A DNA stretch of 48,379 bases from positions 1 to 48,379 of the forward strand of contig DBPS01000022.1 of the NCBI GenBank assembly GCA_002304935.1. Direction: 5' to 3'. The stretch is from Candidatus Humimicrobium oleiphilum (lineage in GTDB: Bacteria; Actinomycetota; Humimicrobiia; Humimicrobiales; Humimicrobiaceae). A model generated the notes under the pieces. The model did no database searches and had not been told where the DNA came from. It saw nothing but the letters and a program-made list of their open reading frames with translations. The first letter of the stretch is position 1, and each line of letters begins with the position of its first letter. Position numbers and translations under genes: made by a program. Of the stretch, positions 7,405-16,427 are shown one piece after another.

Positions 7405-7680
7405 TTATTTCCCCAGAATATTGATTTTATCGATTATTGCAATTATTGTTGCATCTGTCGGAACTTCTTCAGGGTCAAATGCCCATGACGCTTCTTTTCC
7501 ATCCTCATAACCAATGAAATCGCCTATGCCTGAAGATGTGGTATCGACAGCAATTATGAATTTTTCTGACAAAGTTTTTGTTTCCATATCTATCGGCCTT
7601 ACAACAAGAAGTTTTTTTCCTTCAAGTCCCCTGCATTTAATAGTGGAAACAATATTGCCTATCACTTTTCCGTAATACAT
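7405..7680 (-). CDS. BMC-P (EutN/CcmL) vertex protein, 'GN' type
   Basis: A 91-residue EutN/CcmL protein: YYGKVIGNIVSTIKCRGLEG, KKLLVVRPIDMETK, AVDTTSSGIGDFIGYEDGKE and a PTDATIIAIIDKI ending. It is the first gene of the second BMC-P pair and occupies the same relative position as the gene at 3984-4256. Four different vertex proteins at one locus would allow mixed vertices or more than one shell state. The bases upstream hold the fhs-folD terminator, so this pair probably has its own promoter or depends on read-through. Confidence 0.94.
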   Translation of the reverse strand: MYYGKVIGNIVSTIKCRGLEGKKLLVVRPIDMETKTLSEKFIIAVDTTSSGIGDFIGYEDGKEASWAFDPEEVPTDATIIAIIDKINILGK

Positions 7681-7703
7681 ATATTAATAATACCAGTTAC
7701 AGA

Positions 7704-7753
7704 TTAAAAATAGTACCCGGTAATTTATAAAGAAAATCGGGTACTATTTTTAA
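7704..7753 (-). terminator. rho-independent terminator after folD
   Basis: A perfect 16-bp inverted repeat (7704-7719 with 7738-7753; core AAAAATAGTACCCG / CGGGTACTATTTTT) encloses an 18-base loop. Each arm carries its own A/T tract, so it could act on both strands. It lies between the folD stop (7864) and the BMC-P pair, and would end the fhs-folD transcript. Confidence 0.82.
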
Positions 7754-7863
7754 AAAATACTATTAAATACTATATATAATTTTTTAAATATTTATTTTAC
7801 CTCATTAGAGATACTAAATAACATACAGGATGCTATCGTAATGCCTGTACCTGCAAATCAGTT

Positions 7864-8778
7864 TTATCTGATTCCTGCATATCTTTTTGCCGACTGAAGA
7901 GTATTCTTTAAAAGCATAGCTATGGTCATGGGGCCTACTCCGCCCGGAACCGGAGTTATAGCGCTTGCCCTGGATTCTACTTCCTGAAAATCGACATCTC
8001 CTACCAGAGTGGAACCTTTCTTTTCAAAATCTTCTTTTCTCCATTCAAGCAATTTTTCGTCAGCCATGTCCTTTGTTATCCTGTTTATACCGATGTCTAT
8101 TACAACTGCCTCATCCTTTACCATATCAGCGCTGATAAGTTTTGGCTTACCTACAGCTACTACAAGAATATCTGCATCCCTGGTATGTGATTTTAAATCT
8201 TTTGTCTCAATATGGCATATAGTTACAGTAGCCCATTCATTTAAGAGAAGCAGGGCACATGGTTTTCCGACAATTTCACTGTGTCCTACCATTGTGGCAT
8301 TTTTTCCTTTTATTTCTATTTTTTCTCTTTTAAGCATTTCGATGACTCCGGCAGGTGTCGCAGGTATAAATCCTTCCTGCTGGGCAACAAGCCTGCCTAT
8401 GTTGACAGGATGAAAACCATCTACATCTTTATCCGGAGAAATCGCATATAATATTTTGTTTTTATTGATATGCTGCGGAAGAGGAAGCTGGACCAGCAAG
8501 CCATGGATATCGTCTCTTTCCTGATAAAGCCTTATCTGATTTAATACCTGCTCTTCTGTTGAATCTGCAGGCATCCTTGCAGTTTCTGAAAGAAAACCGA
8601 CTTCCTCACAGCCCTTCTGTTTATTTGCCACATATACTTTTGAAGCCGGGTCTTCTCCTACCAGAATTACCCCCAGGCCAGGTCTTACGCCTTTGACCCT
8701 GATCAGTTCTTTTACTTCTTCTTTTATCTCATTTTTTATTTCTGCAGAGATTTTAACTCCGCTTATCAATTTAGCCAT
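7864..8778 (-). CDS. folD: bifunctional methylene-THF dehydrogenase / methenyl-THF cyclohydrolase
   Basis: FolD interconverts 5,10-methylene-THF and 10-formyl-THF using NAD(P). The 304-residue length is near normal (about 285). Signatures are GEDPASKVYVANKQKGCEEV (41-60, with catalytic-region Y49 and K53), GLLVQLPLPQHI (93-104), DKDVDGFHP (116-124) and the C-terminal PGGVGPMTIAMLL. The ATG follows TTAGGAGT. It lies 66 bases downstream of fhs on the same strand, and the pair would run formate to methylene-THF. That fits the methyl branch of the Wood-Ljungdahl pathway or formate/serine metabolism. A strong terminator follows. Confidence 0.98.
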   Translation of the reverse strand: MAKLISGVKISAEIKNEIKEEVKELIRVKGVRPGLGVILVGEDPASKVYVANKQKGCEEVGFLSETARMPADSTEEQVLNQIRLYQERDDIHGLLVQLPLPQHINKNKILYAISPDKDVDGFHPVNIGRLVAQQEGFIPATPAGVIEMLKREKIEIKGKNATMVGHSEIVGKPCALLLLNEWATVTICHIETKDLKSHTRDADILVVAVGKPKLISADMVKDEAVVIDIGINRITKDMADEKLLEWRKEDFEKKGSTLVGDVDFQEVESRASAITPVPGGVGPMTIAMLLKNTLQSAKRYAGIR

Positions 8779-8844
8779 TGCTAACTCCTAATCTTTTATC
8801 TTTTTTGACAAGAAAGCAATTAGTAGTCTTTTAAATACAATTAG

Positions 8845-10542
8845 TTAAAACAAGCCTACTATATTACCTTTTTCATCGATGTCGACTTTGGTGCCAGCCG
8901 GTGTCTTCGGCAGTCCGGGCATTGTTCTCATTTCCCCAAGAAGAGGATAAAGAAAACCGGCTCCTATTGAAGCTCTGACATCCCTCACAGGTATTCTGTA
9001 ACCTTTAGGCCTGCCTTTAAGATTAGGATCATGGCTTAATGATAAATGTGTCTTTGCCATACAGATCGGTAGTTTGTCAAATCCCTGTTTTGTATATAGC
9101 GCAATCTTCTCCTCTGCTTTCTGAAGATAATCTACTCCGTCTGCCCCGTATATTTTTGTGGCAATGGTCTCTATTTTCTCTTTGATTGGCGCTTCCAGAG
9201 GATAAAGGAATTTAAAGCTGCCTGGCTTGCTGCATGCTTTTACTACTGCTTCTGCAAGCTCCTCACCTCCTGCGCTTCCTTTTGCCCAGACTTCGCTTAC
9301 AACACATGAATCAGCTCCGGCATTTAAAGCTGCTTCTTTGATTGCTTCTATTTCTTCAGGAAAATCAGTGGTAAATGTATTTATCGATATTACGGCAGGT
9401 ATGCCGAATATTTTTATATTTTCAATCATTTTTATAAGGTTTTCACAACCAAGTTTTACTGCTTCTACATTTTTGGCTTCCATTTTTTCCCTTTCAACGC
9501 CTTTTCCGGGAATAAACTCAAAACCGCCGCCATGCATTTTCAATGCTCTTACGGTTGCTACTATAACAGCTGCGGAAGGTTTAAGGCCGCTATATCTGCA
9601 CTTAATGTTCATAAACTTTTCAGCCCCGAGATCCGCACCAAAACCGCTTTCGGTCACAACATATTCTCCCAGCTTGCTTGCCATCATATCTGCAAGAATA
9701 GAATTATTGCCATGAGCTATATTTGCAAAAGGACCGGCATGCACAAAGCATGGATTATGCTCTATTGTCTGAAGCAGATTGGGTTTGATTGCATCCTTTA
9801 AAAGAACTGTCATTGCTCCGGCGCATTTTAAGTCTTCGGCACTGACCGGATTACCATTATAATCAGATCCTACAACCATTCTTGCAAGTCTTTTTCTCAA
9901 ATCCTTAAGACTCGTTGTAAGAGCAAGGATTGCCATTACCTCAGATGCCACAGTAATATCATAACCTGTTTCTCTGGGAATTCCGTTTGCTTTGCCGCCA
10001 AGGCCAACTATTATGTTTCTCAGCACTCTGTCGTTAACATCCACAACCCTGTTAAGAGTTATGCTGTAAGGATCAATATTAAGATCATTACCATGCATCA
10101 TATGGGCATCAAGAAATGCAGCAAGAAGATTGTGTGCAACTCCGACTGCGTGGACATCTCCGGTAAGATGCAGATTAAAATCCTCCATCGGCAGGACCTG
10201 GGAATATCCTCCTCCGGCGGCACCGCCTTTTATGCCGAAAACCGGACCGAGCGAAGGCTGTCTTATGCATGTGACCGCTTTTTTGCCTATCCTGTTTAAT
10301 GCCATACCCAGACCGATTGTGGTAACAGTTTTACCTTCACCCAGTGGTGTAGGCGTTATTGCAGTAACGTCTATATATTTTGCGTCTGGTTTGTCTTTAA
10401 ATTTTTCAAGTACTTCAAGTTTTACTTTTGCTTTGTACCTGCCATACAGCTCAAGATCGTCTTCAGCAAGACCGATTGATTCTGCAATTTCAACGATCGG
10501 TTTGATTTTGGCTGCCTGAGCAATTTCGATATCGCTTTTCAA
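8845..10542 (-). CDS. fhs: formate-tetrahydrofolate ligase
   Basis: Fhs joins formate to THF using ATP, the entry step of folate-bound C1 metabolism. The P-loop region TPTPLGEGKTVTT lies about 63-75 residues in, followed by RQPSLGPVFGIKGGAAGGGY, HLTGDVHAV and the C-terminal MTMPGLP and GLF endings of the family. I prefer the TTG at 10542 (565 residues). It has GGGGGAG just upstream, and the family's conserved text begins right there (KSDIEIAQAAK). The ATG at 10566 would add eight residues but has no ribosome-binding site and would swallow that GGGGGAG. The mRNA upstream can fold into two stacked hairpins and mask the ribosome-binding site (see the leader entry). The partner gene is folD. Confidence 0.96.
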   Translation of the reverse strand: MKSDIEIAQAAKIKPIVEIAESIGLAEDDLELYGRYKAKVKLEVLEKFKDKPDAKYIDVTAITPTPLGEGKTVTTIGLGMALNRIGKKAVTCIRQPSLGPVFGIKGGAAGGGYSQVLPMEDFNLHLTGDVHAVGVAHNLLAAFLDAHMMHGNDLNIDPYSITLNRVVDVNDRVLRNIIVGLGGKANGIPRETGYDITVASEVMAILALTTSLKDLRKRLARMVVGSDYNGNPVSAEDLKCAGAMTVLLKDAIKPNLLQTIEHNPCFVHAGPFANIAHGNNSILADMMASKLGEYVVTESGFGADLGAEKFMNIKCRYSGLKPSAAVIVATVRALKMHGGGFEFIPGKGVEREKMEAKNVEAVKLGCENLIKMIENIKIFGIPAVISINTFTTDFPEEIEAIKEAALNAGADSCVVSEVWAKGSAGGEELAEAVVKACSKPGSFKFLYPLEAPIKEKIETIATKIYGADGVDYLQKAEEKIALYTKQGFDKLPICMAKTHLSLSHDPNLKGRPKGYRIPVRDVRASIGAGFLYPLLGEMRTMPGLPKTPAGTKVDIDEKGNIVGLF

Positions 10543-10545
10543 CTG

Positions 10546-10642
10546 CTCCCCCTTTTTCTTAATCATGGGTTTGATATTGACTTACAAGCAAAATGGGGGT
10601 TCACCTATGACAGGGAGGACCTGTAATAGGAGGACTCCTATT
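10546..10642 (-). promoter_or_regulatory. structured fhs leader, possible riboswitch or translational switch
   Basis: On the minus strand two hairpins lie back to back: AATAGGAG/CTCCTATT (10642-10625) and ACAGG/CCTGT (10624-10610). They are followed by GGTGAACCCCCATTTT (ending at 10590). The CCCCCATTTT (10599-10590) can pair with AAAAAGGGGG (10557-10548), the ribosome-binding site of the preferred TTG start, with one mismatch. Folate-related ZTP and THF riboswitches are known ahead of such genes, but I do not recognise either consensus here. The pairing is seen in sequence; the regulatory role is inferred. Confidence 0.42.
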
Positions 10643-10721
10643 TTACAAATATTAAGACAAGATTATATAAAAAAAATACTTATTTACAAATTTTTTTATA
10701 AAAACTGCTATCAAACAAATA

Positions 10722-10761
10722 AAAAACACAGGAAAACAACTCATCTGCTTCCTGTGTTTTT
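10722..10761 (-). terminator. rho-independent terminator after the lipoprotein gene
   Basis: AAAAACACAGGAA (10722-10734) pairs with TTCCTGTGTTTTT (10749-10761) around a 14-base loop. On the minus strand it runs into six Ts. It follows the lipoprotein stop (10816) and precedes the fhs leader, so fhs-folD is probably a separate transcript. Confidence 0.85.
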
Positions 10762-10815
10762 AAATATAATATTTAATTTTTAATTATTTTTCTTAAGTGT
10801 TTACCATCAATGCAG

Positions 10816-11352
10816 TTATTGTTCAATCACCTGCATTCCAAGAGAGGTTTCATCACCTGATTCACCAATAGTTACAGATACTTCATAAGCATTGCTTTTT
10901 AAATAAAGAAATGCCAGATCTCCGTCATCAGCTTTTGTATACTGGTCAGTTACAAACTCCCAGCCTGAGAATTTTTCCTTATACCAGTTATAAGATTCTT
11001 CTACTGAACCTTTTGTAATTATTCCCCAAACCGCATATTCATTTTTACCGGTTTCTCCATTTTTTGTCTTCGTAGACATTGAAAATTTTGTATCAGGATA
11101 AACAGGGACATCATTCGGCCAGCCATCAGGCAGATTGACATTTTCACCTATCTGGGTTTCTCCGCCTTTTTCATCCTTGACAACTGCTCCGCCTTCTTCA
11201 AGATCAAGGTCTACATTACCGTCAGAAGATTTCTCAAGAGCTTTTTCAATAGCATTTTCTGCAATCTTTGAACCTACTCTTGCGCAGCTCGCAACAGGAA
11301 TTATTAATAATAATGTCAGAATAAGACTTATTACAATTAACAGTTTCTTCAT
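10816..11352 (-). CDS. lipoprotein of unknown function
   Basis: The 178-residue protein starts with a lipoprotein signal peptide (MKKLLIVISLILTLLLIIPV) and a VASC lipobox with Cys23 as the lipidated residue. After a Glu/Asp-rich linker comes a compact domain with WPNDVPVYPDTKF and a later SVEESYNWYKEKFSGWEF segment. That pattern recurs in uncharacterised bacterial lipoproteins that I cannot name. It should sit on the outer face of the cell membrane. The ATG follows GAAAGG. It lies downstream of lepA (96 bases) and ends in a clear terminator, so it may be the last gene of the murJ-lepA transcript. Confidence 0.8.
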   Translation of the reverse strand: MKKLLIVISLILTLLLIIPVASCARVGSKIAENAIEKALEKSSDGNVDLDLEEGGAVVKDEKGGETQIGENVNLPDGWPNDVPVYPDTKFSMSTKTKNGETGKNEYAVWGIITKGSVEESYNWYKEKFSGWEFVTDQYTKADDGDLAFLYLKSNAYEVSVTIGESGDETSLGMQVIEQ

Positions 11353-11448
11353 TACAATGCCTTTCTATATTATAATTTTAAAGTCTTGGCAGTTAATAAT
11401 ATTATAATTGAAATTAAATTAAAATATATAAAATAATTAATAAAAAGT

Positions 11449-13263
11449 TTATTTGCTGTTTATATCGATTTTATAAAAACTCATAAATGCTTCACTTGGT
11501 ATATCTACTTTACCGATTTTTTTCATTTTTTTCTTGCCTTTTTTCTGTTTGTCCAGAAGCTTGTTTTTTCTTGTGACATCACCACCGTAAAGCTTGGCAG
11601 TAACATCTTTCCTTAATGCAGAAACGGTTTCTCTTGCTATTATTCTTTTATTTATAGCCGCCTGTATTGCTATTTCAAACATCTGTCTTGGGATTTCCTG
11701 CTTTAATTTTTTAACAAATTCCCTTCCGATAGAATAAGCTTTGTCTTTATGCACAATGACCGATAATTCCTCGACTTTATTGCCACCTACAAGAATATCC
11801 AGTTTGACAAGTTCAGACTGTCTGTAATCTTTAAATTCATAATCAAGTGACGCAAATCCTGAAGTTATTGATTTTAAAAGATTAAAGAAATCAACTATTA
11901 TTTCAGAAAGGGGAAAATCATAATGAAGCTCGACTCTCCCGACAGAAATAAATTTCATATCTTTATATACTCCTCTTTTCTGGCTGGAAAGCTTCATTAT
12001 CTCACCGATATATTCTTTCGGGGTAAGTATGGTCGCTGTAACATAAGGTTCCTCTATCATCTGTATTTTTTCCTCCTCAGGATAGTCTGCCGGACTTTTA
12101 ACTATTATAACCTCCCCGTTTGTTTTGGTTATTCTATAGACAACATTCGGAGTAGTTGTAAGCAAATGGAGATTATATTCTCTTTCCAGCCTTTCTTTTA
12201 CTATTTCAAGATGAAGAAGGCCAAGGAATCCTACCCTGTATCCTGAACCAAGAGCAACTGATACCTCTGGAATAAAAATAAGCGAAGAATCATTTAATTC
12301 AAGTTTTTTTAATGCATCCCTCAAATTTTCATAATCATCACCATCAATCGGGTAAAGACCGCAGTAAACCATCGGTTTTGGCTTTTTATAGCCGGGCAGG
12401 CTTGTTTTTGTCGGACAGTCATAAGAAGTTATTGTGTCACCTACTATTATCTTATCTACTTCTTTTATCCCGGTTACGATATATCCCACTTCTCCGGCAG
12501 AAAGGCTTTCAACCGGAACCATTTTCGGACCCATTACACCCACCTCTTCGACTTCAGTATAATATCCTTCCGCCATAAACTTTATCTTCATATTTTTTGT
12601 AATTCTGCCATTCATCAGTCTGATAAGCGAAACTACTCCCCTGTAGGGATCGTAGTTTGAATCAAATATAAGAGCCTGGAGAGGCTCATCCTCATTACCC
12701 TGCGGGCTCGGGATATTGGCTATAATGCTTTCCAGTATTTCTTCTACTCCCTCCCCTGTCTTTGCAGAAACTTTTAGAATTTTTTCCCTGCTTATCCCGA
12801 GTATCTTATCGATTTCTTCCGCTACTTCCTCAGGCCTTGAACTTTGAAGATCTATTTTATTTATTGCAGGTATTAATTCAAGATTATTTTCCATTGCAAG
12901 ATATACATTTGCCAGAGTCTGCGCCTGAATCCCCTGAGTGGCATCAACAACAAGGATAGCTCCCTCGCAGGCAGCCAGGCTTCTTGATACCTCATAAGTA
13001 AAGTCCACATGCCCGGGAGTATCGATAAGATTGAACCTGTATTCTTTTCCGTCATTCCTGGACTTGTAGGAGACAGTGACATAATGAGCTTTTATTGTTA
13101 TGCCTCTTTCCCTTTCAAGGTCCATATTATCAAGATACTGCTCAAGCATGTCTCTCGGGCTGACGGTTTTCGTATACTCAAGTATCCTGTCAGCAAGAGT
13201 AGATTTCCCATGATCTATATGAGCTATAATTGAAAAATTCCTGATGTAATTCTTTTCAGTCAT
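11449..13263 (-). CDS. lepA: elongation factor 4 (LepA), ribosomal back-translocating GTPase
   Basis: LepA is a translational GTPase that helps stalled or misassembled ribosomes. At 604 residues it is full length. The G1 motif AHIDHGKST lies at 14-22, with the IDTPGHVDF and NKIDL motifs following. The LepA-specific C-terminus is present (YGGDVTRKNKLLDKQKKGKK near residue 565-585), which separates it from EF-G. It starts with ATG 21 bases after the murJ stop, so the two are probably co-transcribed. Confidence 0.98.
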   Translation of the reverse strand: MTEKNYIRNFSIIAHIDHGKSTLADRILEYTKTVSPRDMLEQYLDNMDLERERGITIKAHYVTVSYKSRNDGKEYRFNLIDTPGHVDFTYEVSRSLAACEGAILVVDATQGIQAQTLANVYLAMENNLELIPAINKIDLQSSRPEEVAEEIDKILGISREKILKVSAKTGEGVEEILESIIANIPSPQGNEDEPLQALIFDSNYDPYRGVVSLIRLMNGRITKNMKIKFMAEGYYTEVEEVGVMGPKMVPVESLSAGEVGYIVTGIKEVDKIIVGDTITSYDCPTKTSLPGYKKPKPMVYCGLYPIDGDDYENLRDALKKLELNDSSLIFIPEVSVALGSGYRVGFLGLLHLEIVKERLEREYNLHLLTTTPNVVYRITKTNGEVIIVKSPADYPEEEKIQMIEEPYVTATILTPKEYIGEIMKLSSQKRGVYKDMKFISVGRVELHYDFPLSEIIVDFFNLLKSITSGFASLDYEFKDYRQSELVKLDILVGGNKVEELSVIVHKDKAYSIGREFVKKLKQEIPRQMFEIAIQAAINKRIIARETVSALRKDVTAKLYGGDVTRKNKLLDKQKKGKKKMKKIGKVDIPSEAFMSFYKIDINSK

Positions 13264-13284
13264 GATTCTGATTATCCAAATATC

Positions 13285-14859
13285 TTATTTTGTAAATCTT
13301 TGTTTAATAGTCTTTGCGATAAAGTTTGTCTCTTCCATCTTAAACATGTAAGTCAGTGCAACATATAATATCCCGGCAAAAATAATAATTATAAACAATA
13401 ATAAAACTATCATAAAGTTACTTTTATTAAAAAATCCACTAAGAAATTTCCAGGCAAAGTAAACAAACGCAGACATGATGATTGCAGCCGCGCTTATTTT
13501 TAGATAAGAAATAATTATTTTCTTTCCTCCCAGATAACCTATTTTTTTTCTGAGAATGATTATAAGCAGGGCAATATTAATGCCTGCAACCAGTGATGTC
13601 GACAGTGCTACTCCTGATATTCCCATAACCTTAATTAAAAGCCAGTCAAGCAAAAGATTGGCAATTATTGAAGCCAGGGCAATAAGCAATGGAGTTTTTA
13701 CATCCTTTAATGAATAAAAAATCCTGTTTAAGGTCATTAAAAGGCCAAAAAAAACAAGCCCTGCACAATGAAAAATAAGTATTGTCGCCACTTTCTCTGT
13801 ATCCATTGAAGTAAACTGGTTTCTTTCAAATAAAACTTTTATTATGGGGTTGGCAAGCAATATCATGCCTGCACTTGCCGGAATCATTATATAACCTATT
13901 TCTCTTACCCCTATAGAAAAACTTTCTTTTAATCCTGCCATATTATTATCAGCCGCCTGCTTTGAGATAAGAGGATAAAGAACAGTTATTACTGCAACTG
14001 AGAAAACACCCAGAGGGAGGTTTGCCACTCTCCAGGAAAAAGTTAAAGCCGTTGTGTTTCCTGCTCCCAGGTTTAAGGCAAAAAAATTATCGATACTGTT
14101 ATTTATCTGAACGGCTCCAAGGCTGAGCATTATGGGAACCATCATTGCAAACATTTCTTTTACTGCATCGTTTTGAAAATTTATCTTAAACCTATATTTG
14201 AGATTGGTGCCTTTAAGTCCGGGCAGCTGTACAAGAACTTCCAGAACTGAACCGATTATTATTCCTATTGCCATGCTTATTATGCCTATTCTGCCTGCCA
14301 GAAAGACTACAAAAATTATTGATACAATATTCATTATCATGGGAGCTATTGCCGGAACTACAAACTTATTATGGCTGTTCAGTATGCTTGTCAAAAGCCC
14401 TGCTATGCTCATTATCACAAGAGAAAAAATCATAATCCTGTTCATCATGGAAAAACCAGCTATATCCATATTATTGCCGGATATTCTGGAAAGGAAAGAA
14501 CCTATGGGGTTTGAAAAAATAAAAATAATTAAAGATATCACTGTAAAAACAAGGATAAAAATATTTGTCACCGAAACAACAAAATCACTCAGCTGATTTC
14601 TGTTATTTTTTTTAAGATACAGTGCATATATCGGAATAAAGGCAGCAATAATAATCGATTCTGCAAAAAGTACCCTGAAAAGGTTTGGAATAAAATATGC
14701 CCATGTAAAAGCATCGGTATCGTAACTTATCCCAAAATAACTGGCGGTTATCTGGTCCCGTACAAGACCGCTGACTTTTGAAAGCAGCGTGGCAATCATT
14801 ACAAGAAAAGTAGCACCAAAAATTCTTTTCCTTATATCTGATTTTTCCCTGATTTCCAT
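13285..14859 (-). CDS. murJ: MurJ/MviN lipid II flippase
   Basis: This 524-residue MOP-superfamily protein has about 14 hydrophobic segments. It carries MviN family features near the N-terminus (TLLSKVSGLVRDQITASYFG and TDAFTWAYFIPNLFRVLFAE). It flips lipid II across the membrane for peptidoglycan synthesis, serving the MreB/RodA/PBP2 elongation machinery encoded elsewhere in the window. The ATG at 14859 has only a weak GAG upstream. The 200 bases to the divergent rpsT must hold both promoters. Confidence 0.96.
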   Translation of the reverse strand: MEIREKSDIRKRIFGATFLVMIATLLSKVSGLVRDQITASYFGISYDTDAFTWAYFIPNLFRVLFAESIIIAAFIPIYALYLKKNNRNQLSDFVVSVTNIFILVFTVISLIIFIFSNPIGSFLSRISGNNMDIAGFSMMNRIMIFSLVIMSIAGLLTSILNSHNKFVVPAIAPMIMNIVSIIFVVFLAGRIGIISMAIGIIIGSVLEVLVQLPGLKGTNLKYRFKINFQNDAVKEMFAMMVPIMLSLGAVQINNSIDNFFALNLGAGNTTALTFSWRVANLPLGVFSVAVITVLYPLISKQAADNNMAGLKESFSIGVREIGYIMIPASAGMILLANPIIKVLFERNQFTSMDTEKVATILIFHCAGLVFFGLLMTLNRIFYSLKDVKTPLLIALASIIANLLLDWLLIKVMGISGVALSTSLVAGINIALLIIILRKKIGYLGGKKIIISYLKISAAAIIMSAFVYFAWKFLSGFFNKSNFMIVLLLFIIIIFAGILYVALTYMFKMEETNFIAKTIKQRFTK

Positions 14860-15060
14860 TAATTCACAACTCGGACAAATAGTTAATAATCAAGCCTGCT
14901 TAATATTCCATGCTTTTTACCGGCATTTTAAAGCTATTATATTGCAAATCATGTATTATATCATTTTATATGCGGATTTTAATCAAATAAATATTTTTAT
15001 TTTGTAAAAAAAATGTTAAAATGACCACTTGTTTAAAAACCATGATATGGAGAATCGATA

Positions 15061-15336
15061 ATGCCAAATATTAAGTCACAGGAAAAAAGAGACAGGCAGA
15101 ATATAAAAAGAGAATTAAAAAATAAATCACTTAAGACAAAGATAAAAACTACCAAAAAGAAAATTGCTGCAGATATTGAGCAGAAAGATGTACAGGTATT
15201 GCAGGAAGATTTAAGTGTTTATTTTAAAAATCTTGATAAAGCTGTAAAAAAAGGTGCTGTTCATAAAAATTTTGCAGCAAATAAAAAATCAAAAGCTGCG
15301 AAACTTGCTAATTCTGTTTCAAAAGAAGAAAAATAA
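15061..15336 (+). CDS. rpsT: 30S ribosomal protein S20
   Basis: The 91-residue basic protein matches S20: MPNIKSQEKRDRQNIKRELK, followed by Lys-rich helices and HKNFAANKKSKAAKLA. It binds 16S rRNA early in 30S assembly. The ATG follows GGAG eight bases upstream. A TAAAAT (15017-15022) could be its -10 box, but I see no good -35. It is the only plus-strand gene between 7075 and the end of the window and converges with holA, their stop codons only 5 bases apart. Confidence 0.97.
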   Translation: MPNIKSQEKRDRQNIKRELKNKSLKTKIKTTKKKIAADIEQKDVQVLQEDLSVYFKNLDKAVKKGAVHKNFAANKKSKAAKLANSVSKEEK

Positions 15337-15341
15337 AAAAC

Positions 15342-16394
15342 CTAATTATTTTTATCTGAAATAAGCTCTAAGCTCAATATAAGACTATTTAAATAAGCTT
15401 TGGCAGACATATTGCTTTTTGATTTTATTTTAATATCAAATTCATTTAAATAATCCAATACTCTTATGATTTCGTCATAAGAGTATTTTTTTTCAAAACC
15501 CTGGTACTTTCTGAGTATAATATTTAAAAAGTAAGGTTTTGCGTTTATATTCTTCTGCAAATATTTTATGGCACTTTCAGACCCGTTATTGTCTGATTTC
15601 AGATAAAGAATGACCTTAAGCATCCTGAACAAATTACTGATCACAGTAATTAATAAAGAGTTGTCTGCTGAAGTATTTCCCTGCATCAGATAAGGTATCA
15701 TGCTCACTGCTCCGGAATAATTCTTTTTGCCCATATTGTCAATAAGCTCAAAAATAGTACTTTCAGTGCTTCTTGATACAAGAGATTTTATTTTTTCTTC
15801 ATTAACTATTCTTGTACTGTCAAAAAAAACATTTGATAAAATTTTCTCATATTCATTTTCAAATAAAATCGGGTCATCACCGATATTTTCAAGAAAAATA
15901 TTTATTGCATTCGGCGTAAATCTGACTTTATTCAGATCATTTTTTTCAGCAAGCCTTTTCCTGAGATCTTCGCTTATCGCTTTATCTATCTTTATTATTA
16001 CGCCATCATTTCCTATTTCCGGAATCATTGATATTATTTTTCTTGAATCGCTGCAGCAGAGGAAAATGATGGAATTTTTTTTAAAGCCAGGGTTGCTTTT
16101 TATATAGTCTGATACAAAAGATAAAATATCTTTGGAGACTTTGTCTATATTCTTGACCAGTAAAACTTTCTTAAGTGAAAAAAAAGACGGAGTACTCATA
16201 AAATTAAAAAGATCATTTATTACCACATCATCATTTTCATCAATAGATTTCAAGTCGCTGCCTGTATCTATCCTGTTTTTTAAATAACTCTTTATCTCTT
16301 TTATTTTTTCATCAATAATCTTCTCGCTTCTGCTTTCAATAAGATAAACCGGCTTTAAATCTTCAATACTATTATTTTTTAAAAATTTTTCCAT
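15342..16394 (-). CDS. holA: DNA polymerase III subunit delta
   Basis: The 350-residue protein fits the HolA/DnaX-associated delta subunit, which opens the sliding clamp in the clamp loader. Features are the N-terminal PVYLIESRSEKIIDEKIKEI, FNFMSTPSFFSLKKVLLVKN and the C-terminal helical domain with the NLFRMLKVIL and SAKAYLNSLILSL segments. HolA is very divergent, so the context helps: comEA-comEC-holA and rpsT is a common bacterial order. It starts 33 bases after comEC. The 3' end nearly touches the convergent rpsT. Confidence 0.92.
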   Translation of the reverse strand: MEKFLKNNSIEDLKPVYLIESRSEKIIDEKIKEIKSYLKNRIDTGSDLKSIDENDDVVINDLFNFMSTPSFFSLKKVLLVKNIDKVSKDILSFVSDYIKSNPGFKKNSIIFLCCSDSRKIISMIPEIGNDGVIIKIDKAISEDLRKRLAEKNDLNKVRFTPNAINIFLENIGDDPILFENEYEKILSNVFFDSTRIVNEEKIKSLVSRSTESTIFELIDNMGKKNYSGAVSMIPYLMQGNTSADNSLLITVISNLFRMLKVILYLKSDNNGSESAIKYLQKNINAKPYFLNIILRKYQGFEKKYSYDEIIRVLDYLNEFDIKIKSKSNMSAKAYLNSLILSLELISDKNN

Positions 16395-16427
16395 TTATTC
16401 TTTCTTAACGGATAATTATTTATTTGA

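Noticed and set aside
10565..10783. Plus-strand reading frame over the fhs leader
   Set aside because: No ribosome-binding site, no recognisable protein, and it covers the hairpins and terminator; a chance frame.
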